From Gnetum montanum (lineage: Eukaryota; Streptophyta; Gnetopsida; Gnetales; Gnetaceae): a stretch of DNA of 55,479 nt. Position 1 is the stretch's first letter; each line of letters opens with the position of its first letter. Positions 32,591-43,589 of the stretch are shown one piece after another. The stretch lies in contig MNCI01007982.1 in the NCBI GenBank assembly GCA_015680685.1, positions 15,894-71,372 of the forward strand. The letters are read 5' to 3'. Position numbers and translations under genes: made by a program. Below the pieces are notes generated by a model. The model made no database searches and was not told where the DNA came from. It saw only the letters and a program-made list of their open reading frames with translations.

Positions 32591-33130
32591 AGTAACTCAT
32601 TTGATTAAGGTAGAGGTTGTTCCATAGAAAAGAACTGATCTAGGAAGTTCCTTAGTTTATATCCAAATAATAAGATAAAAACCATGCAAAGCTTTAATGG
32701 ATTATAGGCCCAAAGTAAACCTAATATCTCAAGACATGTATCAAGCCTGAAACCTACCACCACTAAAGAAAAGTAACATTTTCTTAGAGCTTGTAGACTA
32801 GTTAAACACAATTCCACTTAAATAAGTAGATGATGTGATTACTACCATTAGTAGCTAGTCTTCTCTTTTTGATTTTCTAGTCATTTATGTAGGAAAAAAC
32901 AAGGGAAAATTTCCAATTATCATGGGAAGAGCTTGGCTTAGCATTGTGGATGCTAAGATAGGAATTCGTGATTTGTCATTAGAAGTTTCCAAGGAAGATG
33001 AGGCTAGAATCATATAAAGATGAAGAGTTCCATGTATCACATACAATGATAATTGGTGTAATTGTGGGTGAAGAATATGGGCTATCAAATGAGAGGAGAC
33101 CAAGGCATGCAATAGATGTGTCAAAATAAT
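32591..33130 (+). pseudogene. Protease of element B, active site lost
   Basis: It is collinear with element A's protease: LMDYRPKVNLISQDMYQA where A has LDLGSGVNLIS, then LPPLKKSNIFLELVD and FPIIMGRAWLSIVD. The residues after the catalytic Asp no longer form the D-x-G-S/T motif, so activity is not expected. Stops are present. Confidence 0.75.
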
Positions 33131-33579
33131 ATTTGTACAAAATTATCTATAGGTAGCAGCCGCCCAACAAGATGGCACCTAGTGGCTAATTACTTGTGAA
33201 GAAAGTCAATCCAATAAGTACAAGGAACTAGAAGAACAAATCATCAGTACCTACATTGCAGAAATAGATAAGTTAGAACAACTAAAGAAAGGGAACTCCT
33301 ACCCTCAAAATAATTAGGAAGAAGAAATAGACTGGGGACACATAAAGATTCCAAACATAATGGAACTAGAACCACTAGAATTGAAAGCCCTACTGGCAAC
33401 ATTAGAATACGTATTTCTGAATAATAAGAAGTTGGTAATTATCAAAGCCAACCTAGACAAAGAATAGAAAAGGAAACTACTAGAAGTGCTTAAAAAATGC
33501 TCTACAACATTCATGTGGTCTTATGATGAGACCACAAGAATTGATCCATGAATTTGTCAACATCAGATCTATACTACTT

Positions 33580-34440
33580 CTATAGTCAAACCAAAATACC
33601 AACCTCAACGAAGGCTCAATCCTACACTTAAGCAGGTGGTTAAGAAAATATTGGAAAATTTGCTAAAGGCATATTCATCTATCCTATTGTGGATAGTAAA
33701 TGGATCAATCCTTTAGTGATAGTTCCATATAAGGGAAGAAAATGATGCATCTGTGTTGACTTCTAGATGTTGAACTCAACCATGTTTCAGGATCACTTCC
33801 CACTACTATTTGTTGATCAAGTCCTGGACACATTTTAGGACATGAGTATTATAGTTTTCTATATGGGTATAGTGGATATAATTAAATTTTCATTGCACTT
33901 GAAGACTAAGAGAAAGCCACATTCACAAGCCCATGAGGAATGTTTGCTTATAGATAGATGCTTTTCGATCTTTGCAATGCACCAAAAGCATTTTAGAGAC
34001 TGGTCCTAAGTATCTTCTAGAAGTAGATAGACAATGGTGTGAAAGTCTTCATGGATGAATTTTCCACATATGGGATAGATTTCAAACAAGTGCTAGACTA
34101 ATTAGAGTAGGTACTTAAAAGATGTGTTGAAACCAATTTGAAGCTTAATTGGCAAAAGAAAAATCTTATGGTCCATGAAGGCATAGTATTGGAACATAAA
34201 ATCTCCTAGAAGGATATTGAGGTAGATCCAAAAAATATTAGAGTCATTTAAAAAATCACTCAACATCCATAGATAGTGAAAGATATAAGATCCTTTTTAG
34301 GTCATACAGGATACTATTGGAGATTTATTGAAAACTTTTCAAAGATAGCCAAACCACTCATAGAACTCATAAAGAAGGATGCACCCTTCGAGTGAACTGA
34401 GTCATGTGAAAAGGAATTTGAAGCTTTGAAGTAGAAATTA
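33580..34440 (+). pseudogene. Reverse transcriptase of element B, degraded
   Basis: Readable blocks in order: LNPTLKQVVKKI, PLVIVPYKGRK, FVDQVLD, then VFMDEFSTYG (34042-34071) at the palm motif, where the second catalytic Asp is Glu, and IRSFLGHTGYYWRFIENFSKIAKPL (34290-34360; the residues follow element A closely). Stops and frame changes occur, mainly in the middle. Positions 33131-33579 are the linker between protease and RT, with ELKALLATLEY and KCSTTFMWSYD. Confidence 0.75.
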
Positions 34441-34793
34441 GTAGAAACACAAATACTCTAAGCTCTAGATTGGTCAAGACCTTTTCATACCATGACTAAT
34501 GCTTCCAACTATGCACTTGCTGTAGTATTGACATAACTTGATGATTAAAAAAGATCATACCACATACACTATGCTAGTTGGAGCATCACTATAGCATAAT
34601 TAAATTACACCACAACTAAAAAGGAGTTGATGGCTATGGTGTACACACTTGAAAAATTTAGACATTATGTGCTTGATTACCAAATCTATGTCCACACTCA
34701 TCATAGTGCCATCTAATTTCTAATGAACAAGCCAATGGTTAGTCCTAGAGTGATAAGATGACTTATGATTCTTCAAGAGTTTAATATCATAAT
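34441..34793 (+). pseudogene. RNase H of element B, cut by insertion of element D
   Basis: It reads ALDWSRPFHTMTNASNYALA, then YHIHYASWSI, TTTKKELMAMVYTLEKFRHY, and ends LQEFNIII at the insertion point (ATAAT at 34789-34793). The next residues, IDNKGTKNVVFDHLSRL, continue at about 40393, beyond element D. Confidence 0.8.
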
Positions 34794-35715
34794 TGATGAG
34801 TCATGGTCTATCAAGTCCTATTATCATACCCCTGTTATCGAACCCCTATTATCGAACCCCTCATATCAAGTACAAGATGCCAAGTCTAATAGGTCCTGAT
34901 ATTAGACCCTTGATATCAAGTAAGTGGTATCACGACCTCACAAGCAATATCAAGTACACGATATCATGGTTCATGTGTGGGCCTATAAATACACATGTAG
35001 GCACACAAGAAGAGTCAGTTTTAATGGTTAGTTAGTATTAGAGTAGGATCTTTTTATCAATTTTTCCTCTCAACCCTTTCTCCCAGTGCATGCCTGCAAT
35101 GTGATGATTGTAATTGTATAACATCCTTTATTCGAGTGTGATGTACTTAGACACGCACATGAACAAAAATAAAGATTGAGATTACTTCATCATTGCAGCA
35201 TTCACTTAGTTTAATTATTTAATTATTATTTTTATATATTATTATTAAATGCAGAATGAGTACGACCTAATCATGAGCATCTACGTGTGACTATTTGGTA
35301 TCCCAGTAGCGTACTTAGGCCATGCATTTGGTAATCCTAGTGGTAGTCATGCATGAGGTCTAAGATGTGTATGGATGATTAAGGAACGGATGCTTATCAC
35401 ACTTAGGCTAGCTTAGATTCTCTCTCCCTATCTCCTATTAGTTTAACTCTCTCTTCCCTTTCCTCCTAGCTTAATTAAAGATTACTTTCCATTGTCTCTA
35501 GGAGTAGCATTAGTTTAGGAACACATCATACACCTCACTCTAGACTAAACCATATGTGACAAAGAAAATACTAGTCCAAGTGGGAAGACAATGAACTGTA
35601 ATCAATGAGTAGCTATCTAGATACCAAAACTAGCCTATCTGCGGAGTTTGACCGGATCATGCATGAAACACTCGTATTCATATGGTTGAGTGTAGGGGTA
35701 CCTTGCCACTCATCA
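34794..35715 (+). repeat. 5' LTR of element D
   Basis: TGATGAGTCATGG start and CACTCATCA end. Eight or more ATATC/GATATC/TTATC hexamers lie between 34810 and 34972, the TATA box GCCTATAAATAC is at about 34981, and AATAAAG is at about 35169. Confidence 0.9.
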
Positions 35716-35740
35716 TTGGCGCTGTTGCTGGGGACGGTGT
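35716..35740 (+). promoter_or_regulatory. Primer-binding site of element D
   Basis: TTGGCGCTGTTGCTGGGGAC, one or two bases from the TGGCGCCGTTGCCGGGGA type common in plant Ty3/gypsy elements. Confidence 0.8.
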
Positions 35741-35862
35741 TAGTTATTTAGATTAGCACATCATCCAAGATCACTGTAACAAATCCTTGATGATATATAT
35801 TTTAGAATAATAATAATAATAATAATAATAATTGTAATTAAATGACACACAAATTTACAACC

Positions 35863-37770
35863 ATGTCTCTCTCACAAGACTATGATAATGTAACAACCAG
35901 TAAGGCAATTCATTAGAGAACCAACGAATTATACAATGATGAAGATGAATTTTGGAGTACCCAATCTGATGTAGGGGTTTCCAAAGAACATAAACAAAGA
36001 CAACATCATCACAATTCATGAATGCATAACATACCTAGTGACGATGAACCCCTACTGGCCACTACAAGCCTAACAGAAACACAAGAGGCTATTCAAATAT
36101 CTCGTAGGCACCATAAGGAAAGCCATCTACCTAGGCTTGACTTAAATACCTTTCCTAAGGTTTCAAGAGGCTATGATTTAGATCCACAACAACATTTACA
36201 AGCCTTCTACGATGCCTGTGCATGGAACAACATTGATAATGGATAGCAAAAACTTAAGCTCTTTCCTACGACACTCATTGGCCAAGCAAAAGCATGGTAT
36301 AGGTCGTTAAAACCAAAATAAATCTAACGCTAGCCAAAAATGGTAGAACTCTTCAATGAAAAATATCAAAATTATGCAAGAGTATCATCCTTGAGGAGAA
36401 AAATCCAAGAATGGAAACAAGATCAACATGAACCCTTGGACATGGCCTTAGAAAGATATTATGCATTGTTAAACAACTGCCCAGGCCATGGGTTCTCTGA
36501 GGAAAGGCTAATGTACCATGTCATAGATGGGCTCCATAATGAAACAAGGGAAAACTTAGGGATGTATGCCCAAGGTCAACTATATGAGCTACGAACCCAT
36601 CAATTCCAAGAGCTTATCAAGCGAGTAGCAAAAGAAGAAGGAGAAATGGCTTAATGGGAGAACATTGAAAAATCTCAATAGGCCCAAAACCTTAAATCAA
36701 CAAGGACCCATGATTATGAAGAGGAGAAATCAACTCACCGTAAGGAGGTGGAACCATCTTTGCCAGTATTACAATCATTGGATGAAGTTGAGGCAAAGAT
36801 CAATAAGATGATGCAATGGATGCATAAAAAATGCGGAGAATATGCCAACATTATTGGAGGTAGAGTTATGATGAACCAAGAAGCAAGACAAAATACCCTT
36901 AGACAATTAGAAATAAGGGTTGAAAAAAATAAGAGCTCAACTGCCAATCATATGTATCAAGGTAACATTTTCCTGTATGATCACCCCAAGGGCCAATGTC
37001 CAATCTTGTTAAATTTACAAGAGCATTAAAGAAGAGTGTTACATCTAGATTTCGTACAAAGATACTATGTTCGATCACAGTGGCAACAATCCCAGTCATG
37101 GAGGAGGCCACCTCCAAACTGGTTACACCCTTCATACCATCCAAACCTAAGTGCTTATCAAGTTCAACATCTGATTTCCCCAACTAGGTTAACATCCTCT
37201 AGCTTGTCACACTATTATTATTCTCCTCAATACTATCAACTTGTATCCTCACCAATAGGACCACCACCTTGGGTACCTTACACTTCTCCTCAATTTCAAA
37301 ATTCTCATCCTTCACCTCCTTCTACATCACCACCAAGTGTTTCAAAAGGGTTTGTACCACAAAAGAAACCCATGAACATTACTTATGCTTCTACTATCAA
37401 TAGCAGTGGGAATCCTCTACAACATCAAAGGTGTCCCTTCTTTCAGCATGACCATAAGAAGGGACAGCACAGTTCCGAGCCCACTGTATCCTCTAACTCA
37501 GCACAAGTCCAACACTGTGGTGCATCTTCCTCTTTGAACCCAATGCCTCATGTTACCTTATCAGGGCCACCACTCAATACTCCAACAACCATGGGGCCTA
37601 ATGAATATAGCCACATGGGGAGACATGTTGATCCTTGTATACCATCTTACGGTTGCAAGTACCATAGTGGGTCAACTCCTTATAAATTAACCACATCTTA
37701 TAACTTTCCCCACTATGTCAGCTCTAATCAAGTGTGTGAACCCTAATGAGGTAAGTATGATCGAGTCCCA
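35863..37770 (+). pseudogene. gag of element D
   Basis: ATG at 35863 (MSLSQDYDN) aligns with the gag start of F (MPLLQDYNN). Open blocks are 36022-36246, 36340-36654, 36748-37029 and 37036-37746. The core has LPRLDLNTFPKVSRGYDLDP, LFNEKYQNYARVSSLRRKI, EPLDMALERYYALLNNCPGH and MYAQGQLYELR. A diverged knuckle (YDHPKGQCP) and a 236-codon Pro/Ser/Tyr-rich tail follow. Trp codons of relatives are TAG here at 35914 and 36244. A Ser-rich segment present in F near 55060-55250 is deleted. Confidence 0.8.
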
Positions 37771-37846
37771 ATACTTCCAATGTGCAAGGATCCCAAGCTT
37801 TCATTTATTAATCCTAGCCATACTCAACTATTTAGTTATGGGGGAT

Positions 37847-37880
37847 ACCCTCTCCCCCCCCCTCCCTCCCTCCCCCTCCA
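37847..37880 (+). repeat. Poly-C/CT tract in the spacer of D
   Basis: CCCTCTCCCCCCCC followed by CTCCCTCCC units; the minus strand is a run of G blocks able to form a quadruplex. Confidence 0.8.
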
Positions 37881-39479
37881 TTCTAATAACAAGTAGGATT
37901 AATAAATATCTTTCATTTTCTTTAGTTTTGAAATTTTTGTTTTTCAATTTTTCACTTTTCAACTTATTGTTTGATATTTTTGCCTTTTTATCTTTTTTTC
38001 CTTTTATGAGTAATCTCATCTACGAATAAAACACTCATGTGACTCATTGGTTGAGGTGTTGTTCTATGTTATTAAGTCTCAAGTGACTAATTACTTGGAT
38101 AGCAAGCCCATCACATCCACTCACCCATTCTATTAATAAGAGGTTCTACCTTGGGGACAATGATATTCATAATCATTAAAACTTAAAGTAATTTTTGTGT
38201 TATTGTGCCCAGAGTGAAAAAGGATGGACCAAGAGGAAATGATTAGGGTGTGACATCAAGGGGACTTGTGGATTCTCTTTGGTGACATTTGTAGGAGTTA
38301 TTATGTAGCTTGGCTGTACTAAGATCCTTGTAGATCTAATAAAAAATGGGAGTAAGAGTAATCAAAAGGCACTCAACCAGAAAAAATAATGCTATTCTAG
38401 GGGGTCCCACTGGAAAGACATGCACCCATGCCTAAAGGTAGCTTCTGTAGATTAAGCACTTCATCAAAAACAAAAACAAAAGTGCCGCAAGGAAATTCCA
38501 AATCACTCCTCCCTTGCACAAAATGGCAAGTGATTATATGCCTTGCTGTCATGATGCTCTTACAGTTGTCTCTCATTGGGATGAAGTAATGTGATGTCAT
38601 TGATCAGAGGAATGGACTTGGTCTTGATTTGGAGTGATAGGCTAATGACACAATAATCATGCCTTACGCATAGGATTCATTGTGCCCTAGGTCAGTTACC
38701 TCATGTCCAAATCTCTACAATCCCTTCTACAATTCGTCTCATCTCACTGTTCATGTAATTTTGGCTTGTGTCTTGTATAGCATTGAATTCATACCTCATT
38801 ACAGTGGTATCTACATGTGTGTGTTTTGTGAAACTAGTGTGGATTACATTTAACCCTTCTAGTGCCTATGGACATTTTAAGGTGTGGTTACGTAAGGGCA
38901 TTATACGTAGGAACCTACTTTGGGGAGGATCCACTGGTATAAATTTTGTAATTTGTACTTGTTGCACACCACCGCATCATTTTATACCCTCTGAGTACTT
39001 GTAATTTGTACAAATGATGTGGTGGTGGAGGGTATAAAATGACAGGGCATGAGCCTATGAAGAGGAATGACAACTATTTGTGACATGGCATGTCAAGGCC
39101 AATCAAGTGCTCCTATAGGTTCCATGTCCATAGAAAGTGCCAACTCCATCAAACATTGGAACATCAGAATGGATGGCTCATAATCTATGGATAGAAGAAA
39201 AGAAATGTTAGGCGCTTCTTCAACAGTATCATTCTCAGAAACCTAGCACACAGAACAAAGGAAAGGCACCCATGGAGGAGCCACCACTACTGGGAATCCC
39301 ATGAGTTCTACAAGTTTTGTCTTTTGTATCTATGTTCAAATTTTTTTTTAATTCTCCATTGCGGCATGAATAAATTCCTAGTTAGTCAATAATCCCATAC
39401 CTATCCACTATGTAATCAATTGAACTTGTTCCTCACTTTCTTTGACTTGAGGACAAGTTGTTATTAACTCATGGGGGTA
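37881..39479 (+). other. Spacer of D with ORF3 deletion scar and ORF3 end
   Basis: From 37881 to about 38990 it follows the conserved spacer of C and B. ORF3 is then missing. At 38948-39041 there is an inverted-repeat scar, after which the sequence matches the last part of ORF3 (from about 39045) up to PMEEPPLLGIP-stop (39269-39304). A polypurine tract CATGGGGGTA ends at 39479. Confidence 0.75.
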
Positions 39480-40387
39480 TGATGAGCCATGGTCTATTAG
39501 GTACTATTATTGGACCCCTGTTATTAGATCCCTAATATTAGGTACAAGATACCAGGTCTGATAGGTCCTGATATTAGACCCCCGTTATCGGGTACATGAT
39601 ATCGTGATCTCACAAGTGATATCGGGTACACGATATCATGGTTCCTATGTGGGCCTATAAATACACATGTAGGCACATGGGAAGAGTCAGTTTTAATGGT
39701 CAGTTAGTATTAGAGTAGGATCTTTTTGTCAGGTTTTCCTCTCAACCCTTTCTCCTAGTGCATGCTCGTAGTGTGATGATTGTAATTGTACAACATCCTT
39801 TATTCAAGTGTGACATACTTGGACATGCACATGATCAAAAATAAAGATTGAGATTCCTTCATCATTGTAGAATTCACTTAGTTTAATTATTTAATTGTTA
39901 TTGTTATTTATCATTATTAAACATAGAATGAGTACGACTTAATCAGGAGCATCTACGTGTGACTACTTGGTATCCCAGTAGCGTACTTGGGCCATGCGCT
40001 TGGTAATCCTAGTGGTAGTTGTGCATGAGGCCTGAGATGTGTACAAATGATTAAGGAACAGATGCTCACTACACTTAGCCTAGCTTAGATTCTCTCTTCC
40101 TATCTCCTATTGGTTTAACTCTCTCTCCCCTTTCCTCCTAGCTTAATTAAAGATTACTTTCCATTATCTCTAGGAGTAGCATTAGTTTAGGAACACATCA
40201 TACACCTCACTCTAGACTAAACCATACATGACAAAGAAAATACTAGTCCAAGTGGAAAGATAGTGAACTACAATCAATGAGTAACTATCTAGATACCACA
40301 ACTAGCCCATCTGTGGAGTTCGACCAGATGGTGTGTGAAATGTTCACATTCATATGGTTGAGTGTAGGGGTACCTTGCCACTCATTA
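39480..40387 (+). repeat. 3' LTR of element D
   Basis: It matches 34794-35715, with the dyad cluster before the TATA box (39654) and AATAAAG near 39840. It ends ACTCATTA, followed by the duplication ATAAT. Confidence 0.9.
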
Positions 40388-40392
40388 ATAAT

Positions 40393-41345
40393 GATAGATA
40401 ATAAAGGAACAAAAAATGTAGTATTTGATCATTTATCTAGGTTGAAATGGGATTTAGATAATCTAGTGGAATTGTTATTAGACCAATTTTCCAACAAGGA
40501 TTTATTTAATAGAACAATAAAGGTTATATATTTAATAGGAAAGCCATGGACAACTGAGTACTTAACTTATCTTACAACACAAAATCTTCTTGTTGAATGG
40601 AGTAGAAAACAACATGAAAAATTACTTCATAGAGCCAAATGGTACATGGAAATCAATGGCAATCTATACAAGATCTATGTAGATTAGCTCGTTAGATGGT
40701 GCATGCTAGATCATGAGTAATAGAGAGTTTTACAAGATGTCTATGAAGGTCCATGCGGTGGCCACTATGCAGGGCATAGAATGACACTTAAACTACTAAT
40801 GGTAAGCTACTTTTGGCCTACCCTATTTAGAGATGCCCACATGATCACACAATCTTATGAATACTACCAAAGAGATGGAAGAATTATGGCTAGATATGAA
40901 GGGCCACAACACTATATATAGCCATTGGAATCTTTTGATATCTAGGGAATTGATTTTATGGAACCCATTCAATTGATGTCAAATGGAGCAACGTATATTA
41001 CTGTAAATATGGATTACTATACAAAGTAGATAGAGGCAATAGTAGTGAAAGATTGTACAATAAAAATATCTGTCAAGTCTTTTCAACAACATGTGGTGGA
41101 CAAATTTGGAGTGCCAATAATGCTTATATCAAATAATGGAACACACTTCACTAGTGCTACATGTAGGAAACTCATGTAACAACTTGCAATTAACCATAAA
41201 CTAACACCATACCATCCCCAAGAAAATGGTCAAGTTGAAGTGAGTAACTATGAAATTACCAGAATACTCACTAGGATGGTTAGTAGGTTTTGACAAGATT
41301 GGAGTACAAAATTAAACGATGCTCTATGGGCCTATAAGACATCCT
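40393..41345 (+). pseudogene. Integrase of element B, catalytic and zinc residues lost
   Basis: It continues from the RNase H side with IDNKGTKNVVFDHLSRLKWD and GKPWTTEYLTYLTTQNL (open to 40687). Then come GGHYAGHRMTLKLLMVSYFW (the two zinc His), SYEYYQRDG where zinc Cys residues are Tyr (40857-40885), GIDFMEPIQLMSNGATYI (first Asp kept), LISNNGTHF (second Asp now Asn), and PYHPQENGQVEVSNYE (Glu kept). The lost residues are explained by G-to-A changes. Stops occur at several Trp and Gln positions. Confidence 0.85.
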
Positions 41346-41401
41346 AAAAATTACCTATGGGTCTTCTATTTATTCTATCTTCCATTTAATTGATCTTAAT
41401 G

Positions 41402-41415
41402 ATAGTCATGAGGGA
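41402..41415 (+). promoter_or_regulatory. Internal PPT-like tract of element B
   Basis: ATAGTCATGAGGGAGTC lies just after the end of integrase, at the same place relative to the spacer as 24933 in C and 37832 in D. Confidence 0.45.
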
Positions 41416-41419
41416 GTCA

Positions 41420-42900
41420 ATTTCAAACCATAGGTACCTTACTAAAGTTTTTCATTTTCTTTCATTTTTCACATTCTTTAATCTTTTCTCATCCTTTGAT
41501 ACTTTTCATTTCTTAATTTTTTCACATTCTTCAATATCTTTCAATTCTTTAATATTTTCCATTCTTTTAACATTTTTCATTCTTTATATTTTTTCACAAT
41601 TCTTACTATCTTTTTCATTTCTTTGATACTTTGTTTTCAAAACCTTTGTAAATAATATTGATTACCAATAAGATACATTACAAATAAAGGCAAGATGTAG
41701 TCCAATAAAGTGAAGATTTCTCTATGTTATCAAGTCATAAGGGACTAATTATTTAGATAGTGAGCCCACATCATCCATCCATCTATTCCATTAATAAGAG
41801 GTTCTTACCATGGCCATAATGATATTATTTTCCATCATAGAACTAAGAATAAACTTGTGATCATTATGCTTGGACCAAAAAGTGAAGAACAAGTGAGAAT
41901 GAAAAGGGTGTGACATCAAGAAAATTTGTGGATTCCTTTGGATTACTGTTGTGAGTTTTATCATGTTGCTAAGGTTGTATTATATCCTTGTAGATTCAAT
42001 GAAAAATGGAAGTAAGAGTAAAATGAGTGCTACCATGAAAGGTTGACACAAATAAAAAATAAAAGAGCACAAGATAAATTTATGGGGGTCCCACTAGAAA
42101 TACATGTTACTTATGCCTAAAGGTAGGTGGCTTCTCAAAAATAGAAAAATAGAAAAAAAATGTACCATAAATAAACTCCTTCCTAGGACAATATGCCAAG
42201 TGATGATACTTCTTGCAACATTGATAGTCTTATAGTTTTAATTTCAAGATATAACACGATGCGATGTCACTAGACAATGGTTTGAACTTGGTTTGAATGT
42301 TGGATAGAAATTTTAGTGATTACTTTAACCACTAATAAAAAATCAGAATTCATTATGCCTATGGTAAGACACCTCACATCCCAATTTCTGTAATTCCTTC
42401 TAAGTTCATCTCATCTCACTGCTTGAATAGTCATAACTTGTGGTTTTAGGTAACAGAGCATTATTTTCTCAATTTAGCGGTACTAACATGTGTGTTTTGC
42501 TAAATAGGTATGCATTACATTCAACTCCTTCAGTGCCTAAGGACAATTTAGACATGGTTATACTAGGGCATTAAGGGTTGGAGCCTACTTTGGGAAGGAT
42601 CCACTTGTATAACTATTGTACCATATGCTTGCTAAGCGATTCCACATCATCTTGAACCTTCCAGCATCAAAAAATGTTGATAAAACATTCCACATCATTT
42701 AAACTATCCATTCTTACTACATGACTTCATTACCCTTATTATCCATCTCATGAACTTTCATAGCTTAAGATTCCTTCTCTATGAACTTTCAATGACAAAT
42801 TTTTAACATATGCATATCTCTATTGTCCAAACCTTCTAAGTAACCTTAAAACCTTCCATAAATCCAAAAGAATCAATTTTTTCAATCAAACCCTTATGAA
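41420..42900 (+). other. Conserved spacer of element B
   Basis: It begins with a TTTCATT/TTCTT-rich tract (41440-41640), then the ordered conserved segments also seen in C and D. No coding region. Confidence 0.65.
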
Positions 42901-42914
42901 AAGTAAACATTTTT

Positions 42915-43012
42915 AGGCTTTGATATCGAGTCTTTGATGTTAGGTCTGCATCAATATTATATCCTTGATGTTGGATCCCTAATATTAGGTTGTACAAAAG
43001 TTATATATATGT
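42915..43012 (+). promoter_or_regulatory. Internal promoter-like region before ORF3 of B
   Basis: A cluster of dyad-like hexamers (GATATCGAG, GATGTTAGG, CAATATTAT, GATGTTGG, AATATTAGG) precedes TTATATATAT at 43001-43010. Confidence 0.45.
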
Positions 43013-43190
43013 GGGGACTTGGCTGATTTTCTCATCATTTTTCATTTGCACACAAGGAAGAATTTTTGGATTTTCTTCTTTAATTTGTGCTCTAACCTCC
43101 TAGCTTTCCCAAGCCATAACTTAATCGTTATCACTACGATCTTTAGGCTTTTTAAACCTATTTGATCATAGAGTTTTCATCTTAGTCATT

Positions 43191-43230
43191 GGGGGGAAAG
43201 GGGGGGGGGAGGGAAGGAGGGGTTGTGGGG
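43191..43230 (+). repeat. G-run tract in the ORF3 leader of B
   Basis: Five G blocks of 3 to 10 bases within 40 bases. C and E have only single short G-runs at this place (about 26664 and 48785), so the tract expanded in B. Confidence 0.85.
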
Positions 43231-43589
43231 TTTGCTAGTGCAGAAAGTCTGAGGTAATTTTTTTGAAAAATTCTAATATTTAGATGGTACTATAAGGTAT
43301 GTATGAAGTGAAATTTGAAAATTGTTAATAAGAACTAATCATGAGGAAGTTAGAACACTCAAATAATACTCTTAAGAAACCATAACCAATCATAATGAGC
43401 CATAAATAAGAGCCAAATAGATAATTGTGAGGAGCCATAAAGAAAATAATACCTATGGGGTAACTTTTTGCAAATATTTTCTAACCTTGTAATCCTAACA
43501 ACTAAGAACTTTATCTAACTAAACGTATGAGAAAGGAAGTAAGTTATAAAAATTAGAGAATGCCTTTTAATTATTTCTATTTTCTTAAT

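Larger units (their letters stand above)
34794..40387 (+). mobile_element. Element D: gag-only Athila-like element, nested in pol of B
   Basis: Matching LTRs (34794-35715 and 39480-40387) flank a 3.8-kb interior with a primer-binding site, gag, the conserved spacer and a remnant of the ORF3 end. The flanks carry a perfect 5-bp duplication ATAAT (34789-34793 and 40388-40392), and the host RNase H-to-integrase frame continues on both sides. Pol is absent and ORF3 is deleted except its last part, so it is non-autonomous. Confidence 0.9.

Noticed and set aside
35808-35832. (AAT)n run after the primer-binding site of D as a functional site
   Set aside because: It is a simple microsatellite absent from the corresponding place in C and F.
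41440-41640. Open frame at 41390-41626 as a membrane protein (Phe/Leu-rich)
   Set aside because: It comes from a TTTCATT/TTCTT-rich low-complexity tract in the spacer and is not conserved as protein in C or D.
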